Source: Nocardiopsis sp. CC223A
GTDB lineage: Bacteria; Actinomycetota; Actinomycetes; Streptosporangiales; Streptosporangiaceae
DNA: 51,805 bases
NCBI RefSeq assembly: GCF_030766825.1
Contig: NZ_JASFDV010000047.1
Coordinates: forward strand, 1 to 51,805
Direction of reading: 5' to 3'
A program made the position numbers and the translations under genes. Below the pieces are notes generated by a model, which was given only the letters and a program-made list of their open reading frames with translations, searched no databases and had not been told where the DNA came from. Within the stretch, counting starts at the first letter, position 1. Every line of letters begins with the position of its first letter. Positions 30,173-38,075 of this stretch are shown one piece after another.

Positions 30173-31309
30173 CTAGAGGTCGAGTTCCACGTCGGTGACG
30201 GGGTAGGCGACGCAGGAGTGGACGTAGCCGGAACGTTCGTCGGAGAGGCGGAGCCTGGCCTCTTCCGCACTGTGGACCCGGCCCTTGAGGACGCGGACGC
30301 GGCACAGGCTGCATTCGCCGGACCGGCACGCGGCCTCGGGCCGGATCCCCTGGTCTTCGAGCGCGTCCAACAGGGGCCGGTTGCGCGGGGTGCGGAAACT
30401 CGTGCCGCCGACGGTGACGCCGACCTCCTCCGCCGGGTCGGCGTCCTCGGGCCAGTGGGGCTGGGCCGCCGGGTCGGCGGGGGCGCCGTTGGCCTCGAAG
30501 CGGATGCGGTGGCGCGGGTGGCCGAGCCCGGTGAGCTGCCGGAGGGCGTAGGGGTAGAGCGCCTGGGGGCCGCACACGTACACCATGCGGCCGTCGAGCG
30601 GACCGGCGAGGGCGGCGATGGTGTCCGAGGTGAGCAGACCGCGGGGGCCCTCCCAACCGTCGGAGGGTTCGAGGATGACGTGGTCGACCCGCAGGCGGGG
30701 GTCGGCGGCGGCGAGCGCGGTGAGCTCGTCGCGGAAGATGACGTCCTCCACGACACGGGACCCGTAGATGAGGTGGAAGCGGCGGTCCAGGCCGTGGCCG
30801 ATGATGTCGCGGACCATGCTCATCGCGGGAGCGATACCGGACCCGCCCGCGAGGAAGACGACGCTGTCACCGTGGAAGAGCGGGTTGTGGTGGAACGTCC
30901 CCATCGGCCCGGTCGTGGTCAGTGTGTCGCCGACGGCGAGGGTGTCGATGAGGAGGTTGCTGACCCTGCCGCCGGGCACGCGGCGCACGGTGAGGTCGTA
31001 GTGATCGAGCCGGGCGGGACCGGAGGAGATCGCGAACGGGCGGCTGGTGCCGTCGGCGAAGACGTTCACGTACTGGCCCGCCAGGAACGGCGGCAGATCA
31101 CCGCCTTCGGGGCGGCGCAGCCGGAAGGTCTTCGTGGACGCGGTCTCCACGATCACCTCGGTGACGTCCAGTGTCAGCCTGCGCGGGTGGTAGGTGTCGA
31201 TCACCCGGCGGGCCTGGGCCGGGTGATCGGTGGAGTCGGCGGGGCGGGCGTCGATCTCGGCCTGGATCTGCTCGGCTCCGTCGAAGAGGTCGGCGAGAGG
31301 ATGCTTCAT
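30173..31309 (-). CDS. FAD/2Fe-2S ferredoxin reductase-type oxidoreductase
   Basis: A 378-residue NAD(P)H-dependent electron-transfer protein. FAD-binding barrel: YVNVFADGTSRPFAISSGPA (the R-P-F-x-I-S flavin signature). NAD(P)-binding domain: FLAGGSGIAPAMSMVRDIIG and YVCGPQALYPYAL. The C-terminal plant-type [2Fe-2S] ferredoxin domain has Cys328, Cys333, Cys336 and Cys366 (CRSGECSLC...C). The order FAD - NAD - 2Fe-2S matches class IA-like reductases such as those of oxygenases and CDP-glucoseen reductase. It is the last gene of a four-gene operon and would pass electrons to its partner, presumably the 31330-32817 flavoprotein. ATG at 31309, AAGGAC upstream. Confidence 0.9.
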   Translation of the reverse strand: MKHPLADLFDGAEQIQAEIDARPADSTDHPAQARRVIDTYHPRRLTLDVTEVIVETASTKTFRLRRPEGGDLPPFLAGQYVNVFADGTSRPFAISSGPARLDHYDLTVRRVPGGRVSNLLIDTLAVGDTLTTTGPMGTFHHNPLFHGDSVVFLAGGSGIAPAMSMVRDIIGHGLDRRFHLIYGSRVVEDVIFRDELTALAAADPRLRVDHVILEPSDGWEGPRGLLTSDTIAALAGPLDGRMVYVCGPQALYPYALRQLTGLGHPRHRIRFEANGAPADPAAQPHWPEDADPAEEVGVTVGGTSFRTPRNRPLLDALEDQGIRPEAACRSGECSLCRVRVLKGRVHSAEEARLRLSDERSGYVHSCVAYPVTDVELDL

Positions 31310-31329
31310 GGTGGGGGTCCTTGGGTGTC

Positions 31330-32817
31330 TCAGGCGGCCTTGGACCGCAGCAGGCGACGGGCCACGCGGGCCCCGGCTTCGAGAGTGGGCTGGAAACCGC
31401 CGATCCCGGCCCAGGAACCGGCCAGGTGGAGTCCGTCGACCATGGGGGCGCGCTCGCTGTTGCGGAACAGCCAGCCCTCGGTGGCGTCCTGGTCGTAGCC
31501 GTAGATCGCACCGCCGGGATGGCCGAGGTAGCGCGTCATCGTCAGCGGGGTGGCGACGTCGACCTCCTCGATCGCGTCGCGGATCCCCGGAAGCATGTGC
31601 TCGGCCACGTCCAGCAGCGTCTCGGCGTAGGCGAACTTGGTCCGGGCGTAGTCGGCCGGGGCGACCTTGTCCCACACGTCGCCGTACTGGAGGGTCATCA
31701 GGCCGACGTGGGTCGCACCCGAAGGAGCGAAACCGATCGGGGCGACATCGTAGGAGGACACGCACACGCCGCGCGCCGGTTCGGACAGCGACCGCCACCC
31801 GTTGTAGGTGCGGTCGTCGTCGGTGTCGAGGTTGATGAAACTCGTACTGGTGGTGAAACCGAGCTCGGCCGGAGTCGCGTTCAGGCCCATGTGCAGAACG
31901 AACCCCGAAACCCCCAGCTTCCGGGTCGCCAGGTCGTTGCGAACCGCGGCGGGGACCTCGCCGGGGTCGAGCATCCCGTAGGTCACCGGCAGGGAGGCGT
32001 TGGAGACCACGTCCTCGGCCGTCACCTCCTCGCCGTCGTCCAGCCGGACGCCGATCACCTTCCCACCGCGGGTCGGGATCTTCTCCACCGCGGTGTTGAA
32101 GCGGACCGTTCCCCCCGCCTCCAGGAACGAGTCCAGGATCGCGCTCGACATGGCCTGGGAGCCGCCCCGCACGTGCCACGGCTTGAACTCGAAGTAGGCG
32201 AACAGGGTCAGCGCCAAATCCTGGAAGCGCAGCGCGGACGGCGGCTGGCCGAGGTAGGTCCAGTACAGGCCCAGCACGTTCTTGAGCCCGTCGTCGTCGA
32301 AGTGCTCGTCCAGGACCTCCTTGAGCGAGCGCAGGCCGTACCGGAACAGCACGGGGTCGATCTCCTCGCGCGGCATCCCGCGCATCGCGGCGACCTGCCA
32401 GAACGTGACGTCCTTCAGCAGCTGGAAGAACCGGGCGATCCGGTCGCGGTTCCCGGGGAAGGCCGACTCCAGGGCGTCGGTCGCACCGTCCCAGTCCGCG
32501 GGCAGGACCACGTCGTGGCGGCCCGGGACCACGGCCCGGTACAGGTCGTGCTCCTGGACGAACTCCAGGCGGTCGGCCACACCCAGCTTCTCGAACAGGC
32601 CGCGCAGCGAGAAGGCCTGCCCCTCCACCCCGACCCCGGACAGCTGGTGCAGAGCCACCTCGAACTCGAACCGGCCGCGCCGGAACGAGGTCCCGCACCC
32701 GCCGGGGACGTTGTGGCGCTCCACCAGCAGGGTCCGCGCCCCGGCGCGCTGGAGGGTGGCCGCGGCCGTGAGGCCCGCGTTGCCCGCGCCGATGACGATC
32801 GCGTCGAAGTCGCTCAT
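31330..32817 (-). CDS. CrtI/retinol saturase-like FAD oxidoreductase
   Basis: A 495-residue flavoprotein of the phytoene desaturase/carotenoid isomerase/retinol saturase superfamily. The N-terminal FAD motif is DAIVIGAGNAGLTAAATLQR, followed by LVERHNVPGGCGTSFRRGRF; the C-terminal FAD signature is DGLHLAGSWAGIGGFQPTLE, then AGARVARRLL. No carotenoid genes are nearby. Such proteins desaturate, isomerise or saturate polyene or isoprenoid C=C bonds. Its start ATG overlaps the stop of the NTF2-like gene (ATGA), and 20 bp separate it from the reductase downstream, so all three are co-translated. The reductase could supply electrons for a reductive reaction; substrate unknown. Confidence 0.88.
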   Translation of the reverse strand: MSDFDAIVIGAGNAGLTAAATLQRAGARTLLVERHNVPGGCGTSFRRGRFEFEVALHQLSGVGVEGQAFSLRGLFEKLGVADRLEFVQEHDLYRAVVPGRHDVVLPADWDGATDALESAFPGNRDRIARFFQLLKDVTFWQVAAMRGMPREEIDPVLFRYGLRSLKEVLDEHFDDDGLKNVLGLYWTYLGQPPSALRFQDLALTLFAYFEFKPWHVRGGSQAMSSAILDSFLEAGGTVRFNTAVEKIPTRGGKVIGVRLDDGEEVTAEDVVSNASLPVTYGMLDPGEVPAAVRNDLATRKLGVSGFVLHMGLNATPAELGFTTSTSFINLDTDDDRTYNGWRSLSEPARGVCVSSYDVAPIGFAPSGATHVGLMTLQYGDVWDKVAPADYARTKFAYAETLLDVAEHMLPGIRDAIEEVDVATPLTMTRYLGHPGGAIYGYDQDATEGWLFRNSERAPMVDGLHLAGSWAGIGGFQPTLEAGARVARRLLRSKAA

Positions 32818-33083
32818 CCGCCCATCGCCTCCTGCCGGATGCGATCGAACTGCGCGCCCATGGCCTGGGCCAGGGCCTGGGCCGCCGACAGCGGGCGGAC
32901 CATCACCGTGAAGTCGTCGATCCGGCCGTCCTCGTCGAAGTGCAGGAAGTCGCAGCCGTTGACCTCCTTGTCGCCGACCTTCGCCGTGAAGACGAAAGCG
33001 TGGTCGCGGCCGTCGTGGCTCACGATCTCCCGCACGCCCTCGGGGCGGCTGTCGCCGACCGCCACGTATCTCGGGTACCCCAC
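32814..33083 (-). CDS. NTF2/SnoaL-like protein, apparently N-terminally truncated
   Basis: An 89-residue protein whose VFTAKVGDKEVNGCDFLHFD and EDGRIDDFTVMVRPLSAAQA match the C-terminal half of NTF2-like (SnoaL) proteins, which are normally 120-150 residues. The first helices and strand of the fold are missing. The GTG at 33083 is only six bases after the PadR stop, and the gene overlaps the next start by four bases, so it is translated in the operon. It may be a real mini-subunit or a deletion remnant kept for coupling. No catalytic residue can be assigned. Confidence 0.65.
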   Translation of the reverse strand: MGYPRYVAVGDSRPEGVREIVSHDGRDHAFVFTAKVGDKEVNGCDFLHFDEDGRIDDFTVMVRPLSAAQALAQAMGAQFDRIRQEAMGG

Positions 33084-33089
33084 CCCGGC

Positions 33090-33662
33090 TCAGCCCCGGT
33101 CCGCCTCGGCTGTGGCGCGGCGGGCGAGCACGGCCAGCACCCGCTCGCCCCAGCGCACGTTCTCCCGCTCGAACTCCAGCCCTCGCAGAAGAGTGAGGTA
33201 GGGGCCGACCCGCTCGGCGCGGGCGAGGTACTCCTCCTCCGTCTGCCCCCGGAGGAGCCGGTCGCGTAGCCGCTCGTAGCGGGCGACCTTGGCCCGGGAC
33301 CATTCCACGCGCTCGGCGACCGAGGCACGAACCGCCTCAGTGTCACCGACGTCCAGGGCCTGCACCTGGACCATCAGCTCCTCGCGGATCGCGCCGGGGC
33401 GCGGCGGGGCGGCGGTGAACGCGTGCAGGGCGCGGTACCCGGCGTCGGTGAGGGAGAACAGCCGCTTGTTCGGACGCTTTTCCTGGTGCACGACATGAGC
33501 GCGGACCAGGCCCTCCGCCTCCATCCTCTCCAGCTCCCGGTAGAGCTGCTGGGGGGTGGCCATCCAGAAGTTGGCCACCGAGGCGTCGAAGCCCTTGGCC
33601 AGGTCGTATCCGGAGGCCTCGCCTTCGAGGAGCGCGGCCATCACCGCGTTGCGCAGAGCCAT
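33090..33662 (-). CDS. PadR-family transcriptional regulator
   Basis: A 190-residue PadR regulator. The N-terminal winged helix reads AVMAALLEGEASGYDLAKGF, FWMATPQQLYRELERMEAEG and LVRAHVVHQEKRPNKRLFSL. The C-terminal helices (about 110-180) are the PadR dimerisation domain. It is the first gene of the operon with the NTF2-like, CrtI-like and reductase genes, so it probably autoregulates the operon. ATG at 33662. An inverted repeat lies 25-42 bp upstream (33687-33704). Confidence 0.9.
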   Translation of the reverse strand: MALRNAVMAALLEGEASGYDLAKGFDASVANFWMATPQQLYRELERMEAEGLVRAHVVHQEKRPNKRLFSLTDAGYRALHAFTAAPPRPGAIREELMVQVQALDVGDTEAVRASVAERVEWSRAKVARYERLRDRLLRGQTEEEYLARAERVGPYLTLLRGLEFERENVRWGERVLAVLARRATAEADRG

Positions 33663-33686
33663 GGCCCCACCATAGATCATGTTGAT

Positions 33687-33704
33687 TAGTCGCATCCATG
33701 ACTA
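33687..33704. promoter_or_regulatory. Operator-like repeat before the PadR operon
   Basis: TAGTC (33687-33691) and GACTA (33700-33704) with an 8-nt spacer form a perfect inverted repeat in an AT-rich patch (TGATTAGTC...GACTAGTCC), typical of PadR operators. It is the likely autoregulatory site. Confidence 0.55.
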
Positions 33705-34247
33705 GTCCAGGATGTAACGATTGACGCATCTCACTCGACCGGTTCCAGGAGATCCGTCGGCAGGAGGTACCACGGGATCGGCCCCGGTGCCGCTCCTACG
33801 GGCGCGGTACCGGGGCCGGGCACATGCGGACCGCCCCTGCGGGGTGGTCCCCGCAGAGGTCCCCGCTCCGGCGACCAGACCGTGCGGGGACTCGGTGAAC
33901 GAGCCGCGGATCCGCCCGAAGAGGCGGTCCTCGTCGTCCAGGAGTCCGGAGGTGTGCGGCGCAGCACCACCGGCACCGAGCACAGGATCGAGCCCGGCGG
34001 CCGGAACGCCCCGCACGCGCTCGACGCCGGTGGCGCCCGGCCGAGCCGGGTCGAGCGCCTCCTGGTGCAGGCGTTCGGCCGGGAGGCGGAATGCGTCGTC
34101 CTCGCTGCGTACGTACCGGTGGACCGGCGACCGGGAGGTACCCGTGGTCGAGGCGATGCCGTCCGTCGTGGTACGCCGCGCACCGTACCCGGTCGGGCAG
34201 GTCCAGGCGGCGTCGGGGACCTGGGAGGGCCGGTGCGGCCCCACGGC
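33705..34247. other. 540-bp region without a supported gene; possible relic
   Basis: No clear gene. The minus-strand frame spanning 34060-33830 has moderately high GC at third positions and a plausible amino-acid mix (RYVRSEDDAFRLPAERLHQE...), but no family, no clean start and no coding beyond it; it could be a decayed gene. Other overlapping frames look like noise. Confidence 0.4.
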
Positions 34248-34943
34248 TCAGACCAGCTGCTTGAGCAGTTCGTCGGCGACCGGGGCGGAGGAGGCCGGGT
34301 TCTGCCCGGTGACCAGGTTGCGGTCGGTGACCACGTTGGGCGCCCAGGCCGGGCCCTCCTGCACCAGCACGCCCTCGGCGTTCAGGCGGTCCTGGAGCAG
34401 CCACTCGGCCTTGTCGGCGAGCCCGCCCCGGGTCTCCTCCTCGTTGGTGAACGCGGCCACCCGGTATCCGGCGAACGTGTTGGTGCCGTCGGCTCCGGTG
34501 GCGGCCAGCAGGGCGGCCGGGCCGTGGCAGACCACACCGAGCGGCATCCCGCTCTCCAGCGCCCGGGTCAGCAGTGCCCCGGATTCGGTGTTGACGGCGA
34601 GGTCCTCCATGGGGCCGTGGCCGCCGGGGTAGTAGACCGCGTCGTAGTCGGACAGGTCCACCTCCTCCAGCTCGACCGGGTGCCGGAGCTCGGCCATGGC
34701 CTCCAGAGCGGCGCTCATCCGGTCGGCGCCCTCCTGTCCGCCGTTGGCCTCAGGCGTCAGGCTGGCGCGGTCCACGGCGGGGACGACCCCACCGGGGGTG
34801 GCGACGATGATCCGGTGCCCGGCGGCCGTGAACGCCTCATAGGGGATGACGGCCTCCTCGGCCCAGAAGCCGGTGGGGTGCCGGGTACCGTCGGCCAGCG
34901 TCCAGTGGTCAACGCCGGTCATCACAAAGAGGATCTTGGACAT
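34248..34943 (-). CDS. DJ-1/PfpI-family protein (Hsp31-like class I amidotransferase fold)
   Basis: A 231-residue protein of the DJ-1/PfpI superfamily. The nucleophilic elbow is GVVCHGPAALL with Cys139 followed by His140, and the conserved acidic and glycine loops are AVYYPGGHGPMEDL and WAEEAVIPYEAF (Glu29-30). These proteins act as glyoxalase-type deglycases, chaperones or amidotransferases. ATG at 34943, with GAGAGG upstream, was chosen over an upstream in-frame ATG at 34976. It stands alone; the region behind its promoter up to 35674 has no supported gene. Confidence 0.87.
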   Translation of the reverse strand: MSKILFVMTGVDHWTLADGTRHPTGFWAEEAVIPYEAFTAAGHRIIVATPGGVVPAVDRASLTPEANGGQEGADRMSAALEAMAELRHPVELEEVDLSDYDAVYYPGGHGPMEDLAVNTESGALLTRALESGMPLGVVCHGPAALLAATGADGTNTFAGYRVAAFTNEEETRGGLADKAEWLLQDRLNAEGVLVQEGPAWAPNVVTDRNLVTGQNPASSAPVADELLKQLV

Positions 34944-35239
34944 GGTGTGCCTCTCCCAGGTCGTCGTCGTGGTCATGCCGGTGCCGTCGCACCCTGACGA
35001 CCTGCGAACCCTGACACGGTGCGCACGGATCGCCGGTGCGGCGACGGACCGAAGCTACTTCCCAGGTGCATGTGATTACTAATAGTTAATTTGATGACGA
35101 TATTGGGATTTCTATGGATCTCCGGGGAACAGTGGCAGATCAGGCCACCTGTGCGCTGCTTCGGCCGAGCTCACCGGTTCAGGGGCCGCCGGCGGCGGCC
35201 GCTCCACCGTCCGGGCGCCCCGCCGGATGGTGTCCCACC

Positions 35240-35429
35240 GAGTGGTGTGACTTTTCCGGCCCTGTTCCCACGGATGCGCGTCAGCGGTGCCGGGCGGATC
35301 GGCGCACCGCCGCCTCCGGCGGCTTCTTCATCCCGGCCGGCGGGCCGCCGGTACGCGCTGGCCTGCCCGGCTTCGGCCGACCATCGCGATGACCCGCAAG
35401 GACGCACCCGCGCGAAAATCACACCACTC
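35240..35429. repeat. Near-perfect long inverted repeat (17/16 bp arms)
   Basis: Left arm 35240-35256, right arm 35414-35429; the arms match as reverse complements with one base missing in the right arm. The element could be a small palindromic repeat family or two operators. I see no transposase. Confidence 0.55.
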
Positions 35430-35656
35430 CCGGGGACGTGACCCCCCGCCGTGGCGCGCCACCCCTCGGCCGGGGTTTCCGATGCACACCGGGACACCGC
35501 CCCGGCCTCGCGCGAACGCAGCCGGTCGAGCAGCGCGACGCCCCGGTCGGCGCAACGTCTTCAGGTATGAATATGAACAGGTCGATGAGTCGTCGGGGCT
35601 GGTGGCGGCGGGAGCGGCCGCAGGTGGGAGCGGCCCGCCCCGCCGGTCCCGGGGCG

Positions 35657-35670
35657 GGCACTACAGTGCC
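35657..35670 (+). promoter_or_regulatory. Palindrome and -10 just before the lipoprotein ATG
   Basis: GGCACT-AC-AGTGCC (35657-35670) is a perfect 14-bp palindrome that contains TACAGT (35662-35667), a -10-like hexamer 7 nt before the ATG at 35675. The mRNA would be leaderless and a bound regulator could block it. Confidence 0.4.
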
Positions 35671-35674
35671 ATTC

Positions 35675-36259
35675 ATGCGAAGCCTCCCCCTGCGCGCCGC
35701 CCTGCTGGCGCCGATCGCCACCCTGGCCGCCTGTTCCGCGCCCGAACCGGGGGTCGAGATCGTCCCCGCGGAACCCGGTTCCGGCACCGCGACGGCCTCT
35801 CCCTCCACGCATGAGCCCTCCCCCTCCCCCTCCGCGGCGGAGCCCTCCTCACCCCCGGCCACGGACCCCTCCTCCGCGCCGGAGCCGACGGGCACTCCCT
35901 TCGGTGAATCCGTCGCCGTGCCCTTCCCGGTCGGCGCCTACGAGCACGAGTTCGACGGCACCGCCGACGTGCTGTACACCGTCGGCGACGTCGCCGCCAC
36001 CGCGCCGGGCACCGTGGGCTTCACCCTCACCGTGGAGATCCCCGAACTGGGCAGGGTCTTCGGCATGGGGAACATGACCGTCACCTGCGACGCCGGTGGG
36101 GGCCGGGTGGCGGCCGCCACCGGCGACGGGCTCGGTGAGGCGGAGGCGGGCACCCACACCTTCGCCATGGAGTGCCCGGTCCCCGGGGACACCGGGGAAC
36201 TGCTCGTGGCGATCGAGCACCACGACGAACGCCTGGAGTTCACCGGCATCCCCGACTGA
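35675..36259 (+). CDS. Lipoprotein of unknown function
   Basis: A 194-residue secreted lipoprotein. The signal peptide is MRSLPLRAALLAPIATLAAC with lipobox LAAC (Cys20); a low-complexity Pro/Ser/Thr/Glu linker (about 30-78) follows, and then a beta-rich domain (about 80-194) with YTVGDVAATAPGTVGFTLTV and a single disulfide-capable pair, Cys in TVTCDAGGG and MECPVPGD. No family is recognised. It ends 6 bp from the converging treZ. No ribosome site is obvious, consistent with a leaderless transcript. Confidence 0.8.
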   Translation: MRSLPLRAALLAPIATLAACSAPEPGVEIVPAEPGSGTATASPSTHEPSPSPSAAEPSSPPATDPSSAPEPTGTPFGESVAVPFPVGAYEHEFDGTADVLYTVGDVAATAPGTVGFTLTVEIPELGRVFGMGNMTVTCDAGGGRVAAATGDGLGEAEAGTHTFAMECPVPGDTGELLVAIEHHDERLEFTGIPD

Positions 36260-36265
36260 AGCCCC

Positions 36266-38065
36266 TCACAGGCGCAGGACCGCGAAGGACTCACCCGGCA
36301 CCCGCACCCGCGTCCCGTCGACCTCCGGCATCCCGTTGGCCAGCAGCAGCTCGTGCGGGACGGCGTCCAGCCCCACCTCGACAGGCCCGGCGTCCAGGTT
36401 GCACACCACCCGCAGCGTTCCGCGCACCAGCACCAGGCACCGCCCGTCCCCGGCGGCCACCACCTCGAACCGGTCCAGCCGCGGGTCGGACAGCTCCGGC
36501 TCGGCCCGGCGCAGCGCGATGAGCGCGCGGTAGGTCTCCAGGACCGGGGCGTGCGGTTCCCGGCCGGGCTGGGACCAGTCCAGCACCGCCCCGTCCCGGG
36601 TGGCCGGGTCCATCGGGTCGGGGATCTGCGCGGTGTCCCACCCCAGGGCGGCGAACTCCCGCCGCCGCCCGTTGCGCACCCCCGCCACCAGGTCGGGGTC
36701 GGTGAAGGACGCGAAGAACGGCCAGGGGGTGGTGGCCGCCCACTCCTCCCCCATGAAGATCATCGGCGTGTACGGCGAGCACAGCAGCAGCGCCGCCCCG
36801 CACACCAGCAGCCCCGGGGACACGTGCTCGCCCATGCGGTCGCCGCGGGCCCGGTTGCCGACCTGGTCGTGCGTGGACAGGTACCCCAGGAACCGGTACC
36901 CGGGCACGCGCGCGGTGTCCACCGGCCGCCCGTGGGTGCGGCCGCGGAACGACGAGTACGTCCCGGCGTGCCGGAACACGCCGGTCAGCACGGCGGGCAG
37001 CACCTCGGGCCCGGCGAAATCGGCGTAGTAGCCGTGGGTCTCGCCGGTGAGCGCCACGTGCAGCGCGTGGTGCAGGTCGTCGGACCACTGGGCGGTCATC
37101 CCGGTCCCGCCCGCCTCCCGCGGCAGCACCGTGCGCGGGTCGTTGCGGTCGGACTCGGCGATCAGTGACAGCGGCCGCCCCAGGCCGGTGGCCAGCGCGT
37201 CCACCTCGGCGGACAGCTCCTCCAGGATCGGCACCGCCCGGTCGTCGCGCAGGGCGTGCACGGCGTCCAGCCGCAACCCGTCCAGGCGGTAGTGGCGCAG
37301 CCACCCCAGGGCGTTGTCGACGACGTGGCGGCGCACCGGGTCGGAGTCGGGGCCGTCGAGGTTGAGGGAGGGGCCCCAGGCGTTCTCGCCGGAGAAGTAG
37401 GGGCCGAACCGGGGCAGGTAGGCGCCCGAGGGCCCGAGGTGGTTGTGGACCACGTCCAGCAGCACGGCCAGCCCCCGGCCGTGGCAGGCGTCCACGAACT
37501 CCTTGAGCGCGTCGGGGCCGCCGTAGGGTTCGTGCACGGCGTACCAGAGCACCCCGTCGTAGCCCCAGCCGTGGGTGCCGTCGAAGGCGTTGACCGGCAT
37601 CACCTCCACGTGGGTGACCCCGAGGCCGACCAGGTGGTCCAGCCGGCCGATCGCCGACTTCAGGGTGCCCTCGGGCGTGAAGGTGCCGACGTGCATCTCG
37701 TAGACCACCGCGCCCGCCAGGGGCCGCCCGGTCCATTCGGACTCCCAGGCGAACGCCTCGTGGTCGTACACCCGGCTGGGGGCGTGCACCCCGTCGGGCT
37801 GGTGCAGGGAGCGCGGGTCCGGCAGCGGGAGGGGGTCCTCGTCCAGCAGGTAGGCGTAGTCGGTGCCGGGCCCGGCCGTGTCGACCCGGGCGCGCCACCA
37901 CCCGTCGGGGCCGCGCTCCATGTCCACCACCCGGGGTGCGGGGTCCCCGGCCGCGCCCAGGCGCAGCCGCACCCGGTCGCGGTGCGGCGCCCACACCGCG
38001 AAGTCGCCGTCCACGCCCAGTCCCGGTGTGGGGGACCCGAAGGTCGAGATCTCCGATTCGTTCAC
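36266..38065 (-). CDS. treZ: Maltooligosyltrehalose trehalohydrolase
   Basis: A 599-residue GH13 enzyme that releases trehalose from maltooligosyltrehalose, the second step of the TreYZ pathway, in the cytosol. GH13 regions are intact: I LDVVHNHLG, II GLRLDAVHAL with the nucleophilic Asp, III SLIAESDRNDP with the catalytic Glu, and IV YLSTHDQVGN. The N-terminal CBM48-like module (about 10-90) and the YEMHVGTFTPEGT signature identify TreZ. GTG at 38065 is chosen because it gives the usual N terminus. It is the last gene of the treY - rlmA-like - treZ operon, 10 bp after the methyltransferase. Confidence 0.94.
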   Translation of the reverse strand: MNESEISTFGSPTPGLGVDGDFAVWAPHRDRVRLRLGAAGDPAPRVVDMERGPDGWWRARVDTAGPGTDYAYLLDEDPLPLPDPRSLHQPDGVHAPSRVYDHEAFAWESEWTGRPLAGAVVYEMHVGTFTPEGTLKSAIGRLDHLVGLGVTHVEVMPVNAFDGTHGWGYDGVLWYAVHEPYGGPDALKEFVDACHGRGLAVLLDVVHNHLGPSGAYLPRFGPYFSGENAWGPSLNLDGPDSDPVRRHVVDNALGWLRHYRLDGLRLDAVHALRDDRAVPILEELSAEVDALATGLGRPLSLIAESDRNDPRTVLPREAGGTGMTAQWSDDLHHALHVALTGETHGYYADFAGPEVLPAVLTGVFRHAGTYSSFRGRTHGRPVDTARVPGYRFLGYLSTHDQVGNRARGDRMGEHVSPGLLVCGAALLLCSPYTPMIFMGEEWAATTPWPFFASFTDPDLVAGVRNGRRREFAALGWDTAQIPDPMDPATRDGAVLDWSQPGREPHAPVLETYRALIALRRAEPELSDPRLDRFEVVAAGDGRCLVLVRGTLRVVCNLDAGPVEVGLDAVPHELLLANGMPEVDGTRVRVPGESFAVLRL

Positions 38066-38075
38066 GGACAACTGC

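Larger units (their letters stand above)
34944..35674. other. 730-bp intergenic region with a near-perfect inverted repeat
   Basis: No convincing gene: overlapping frames are low-complexity and lack family motifs. The AT-rich part (35070-35120) probably includes the promoter of the DJ-1-like gene. A 16-17-bp inverted repeat, AGTGGTGTGA-CTTTTC at 35241-35256 and GAAAATCACACCACT at 35414-35428, flanks a ~157-bp unit. Confidence 0.45.

Noticed and set aside
26937..30656. A very long open minus-strand frame across 26937-30656 (1239 codons)
   Set aside because: It runs antisense to the MFS exporter, the APH-like kinase and erm, and is low-complexity Arg/Pro/Gly sequence. This is the usual effect of high GC content, which leaves few stop codons in antisense frames.
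35091..35441. ORFs in the 34944-35674 gap
   Set aside because: Overlapping frames on both strands with Arg/Pro/Gly composition and no consistent codon bias; no recognisable domain.
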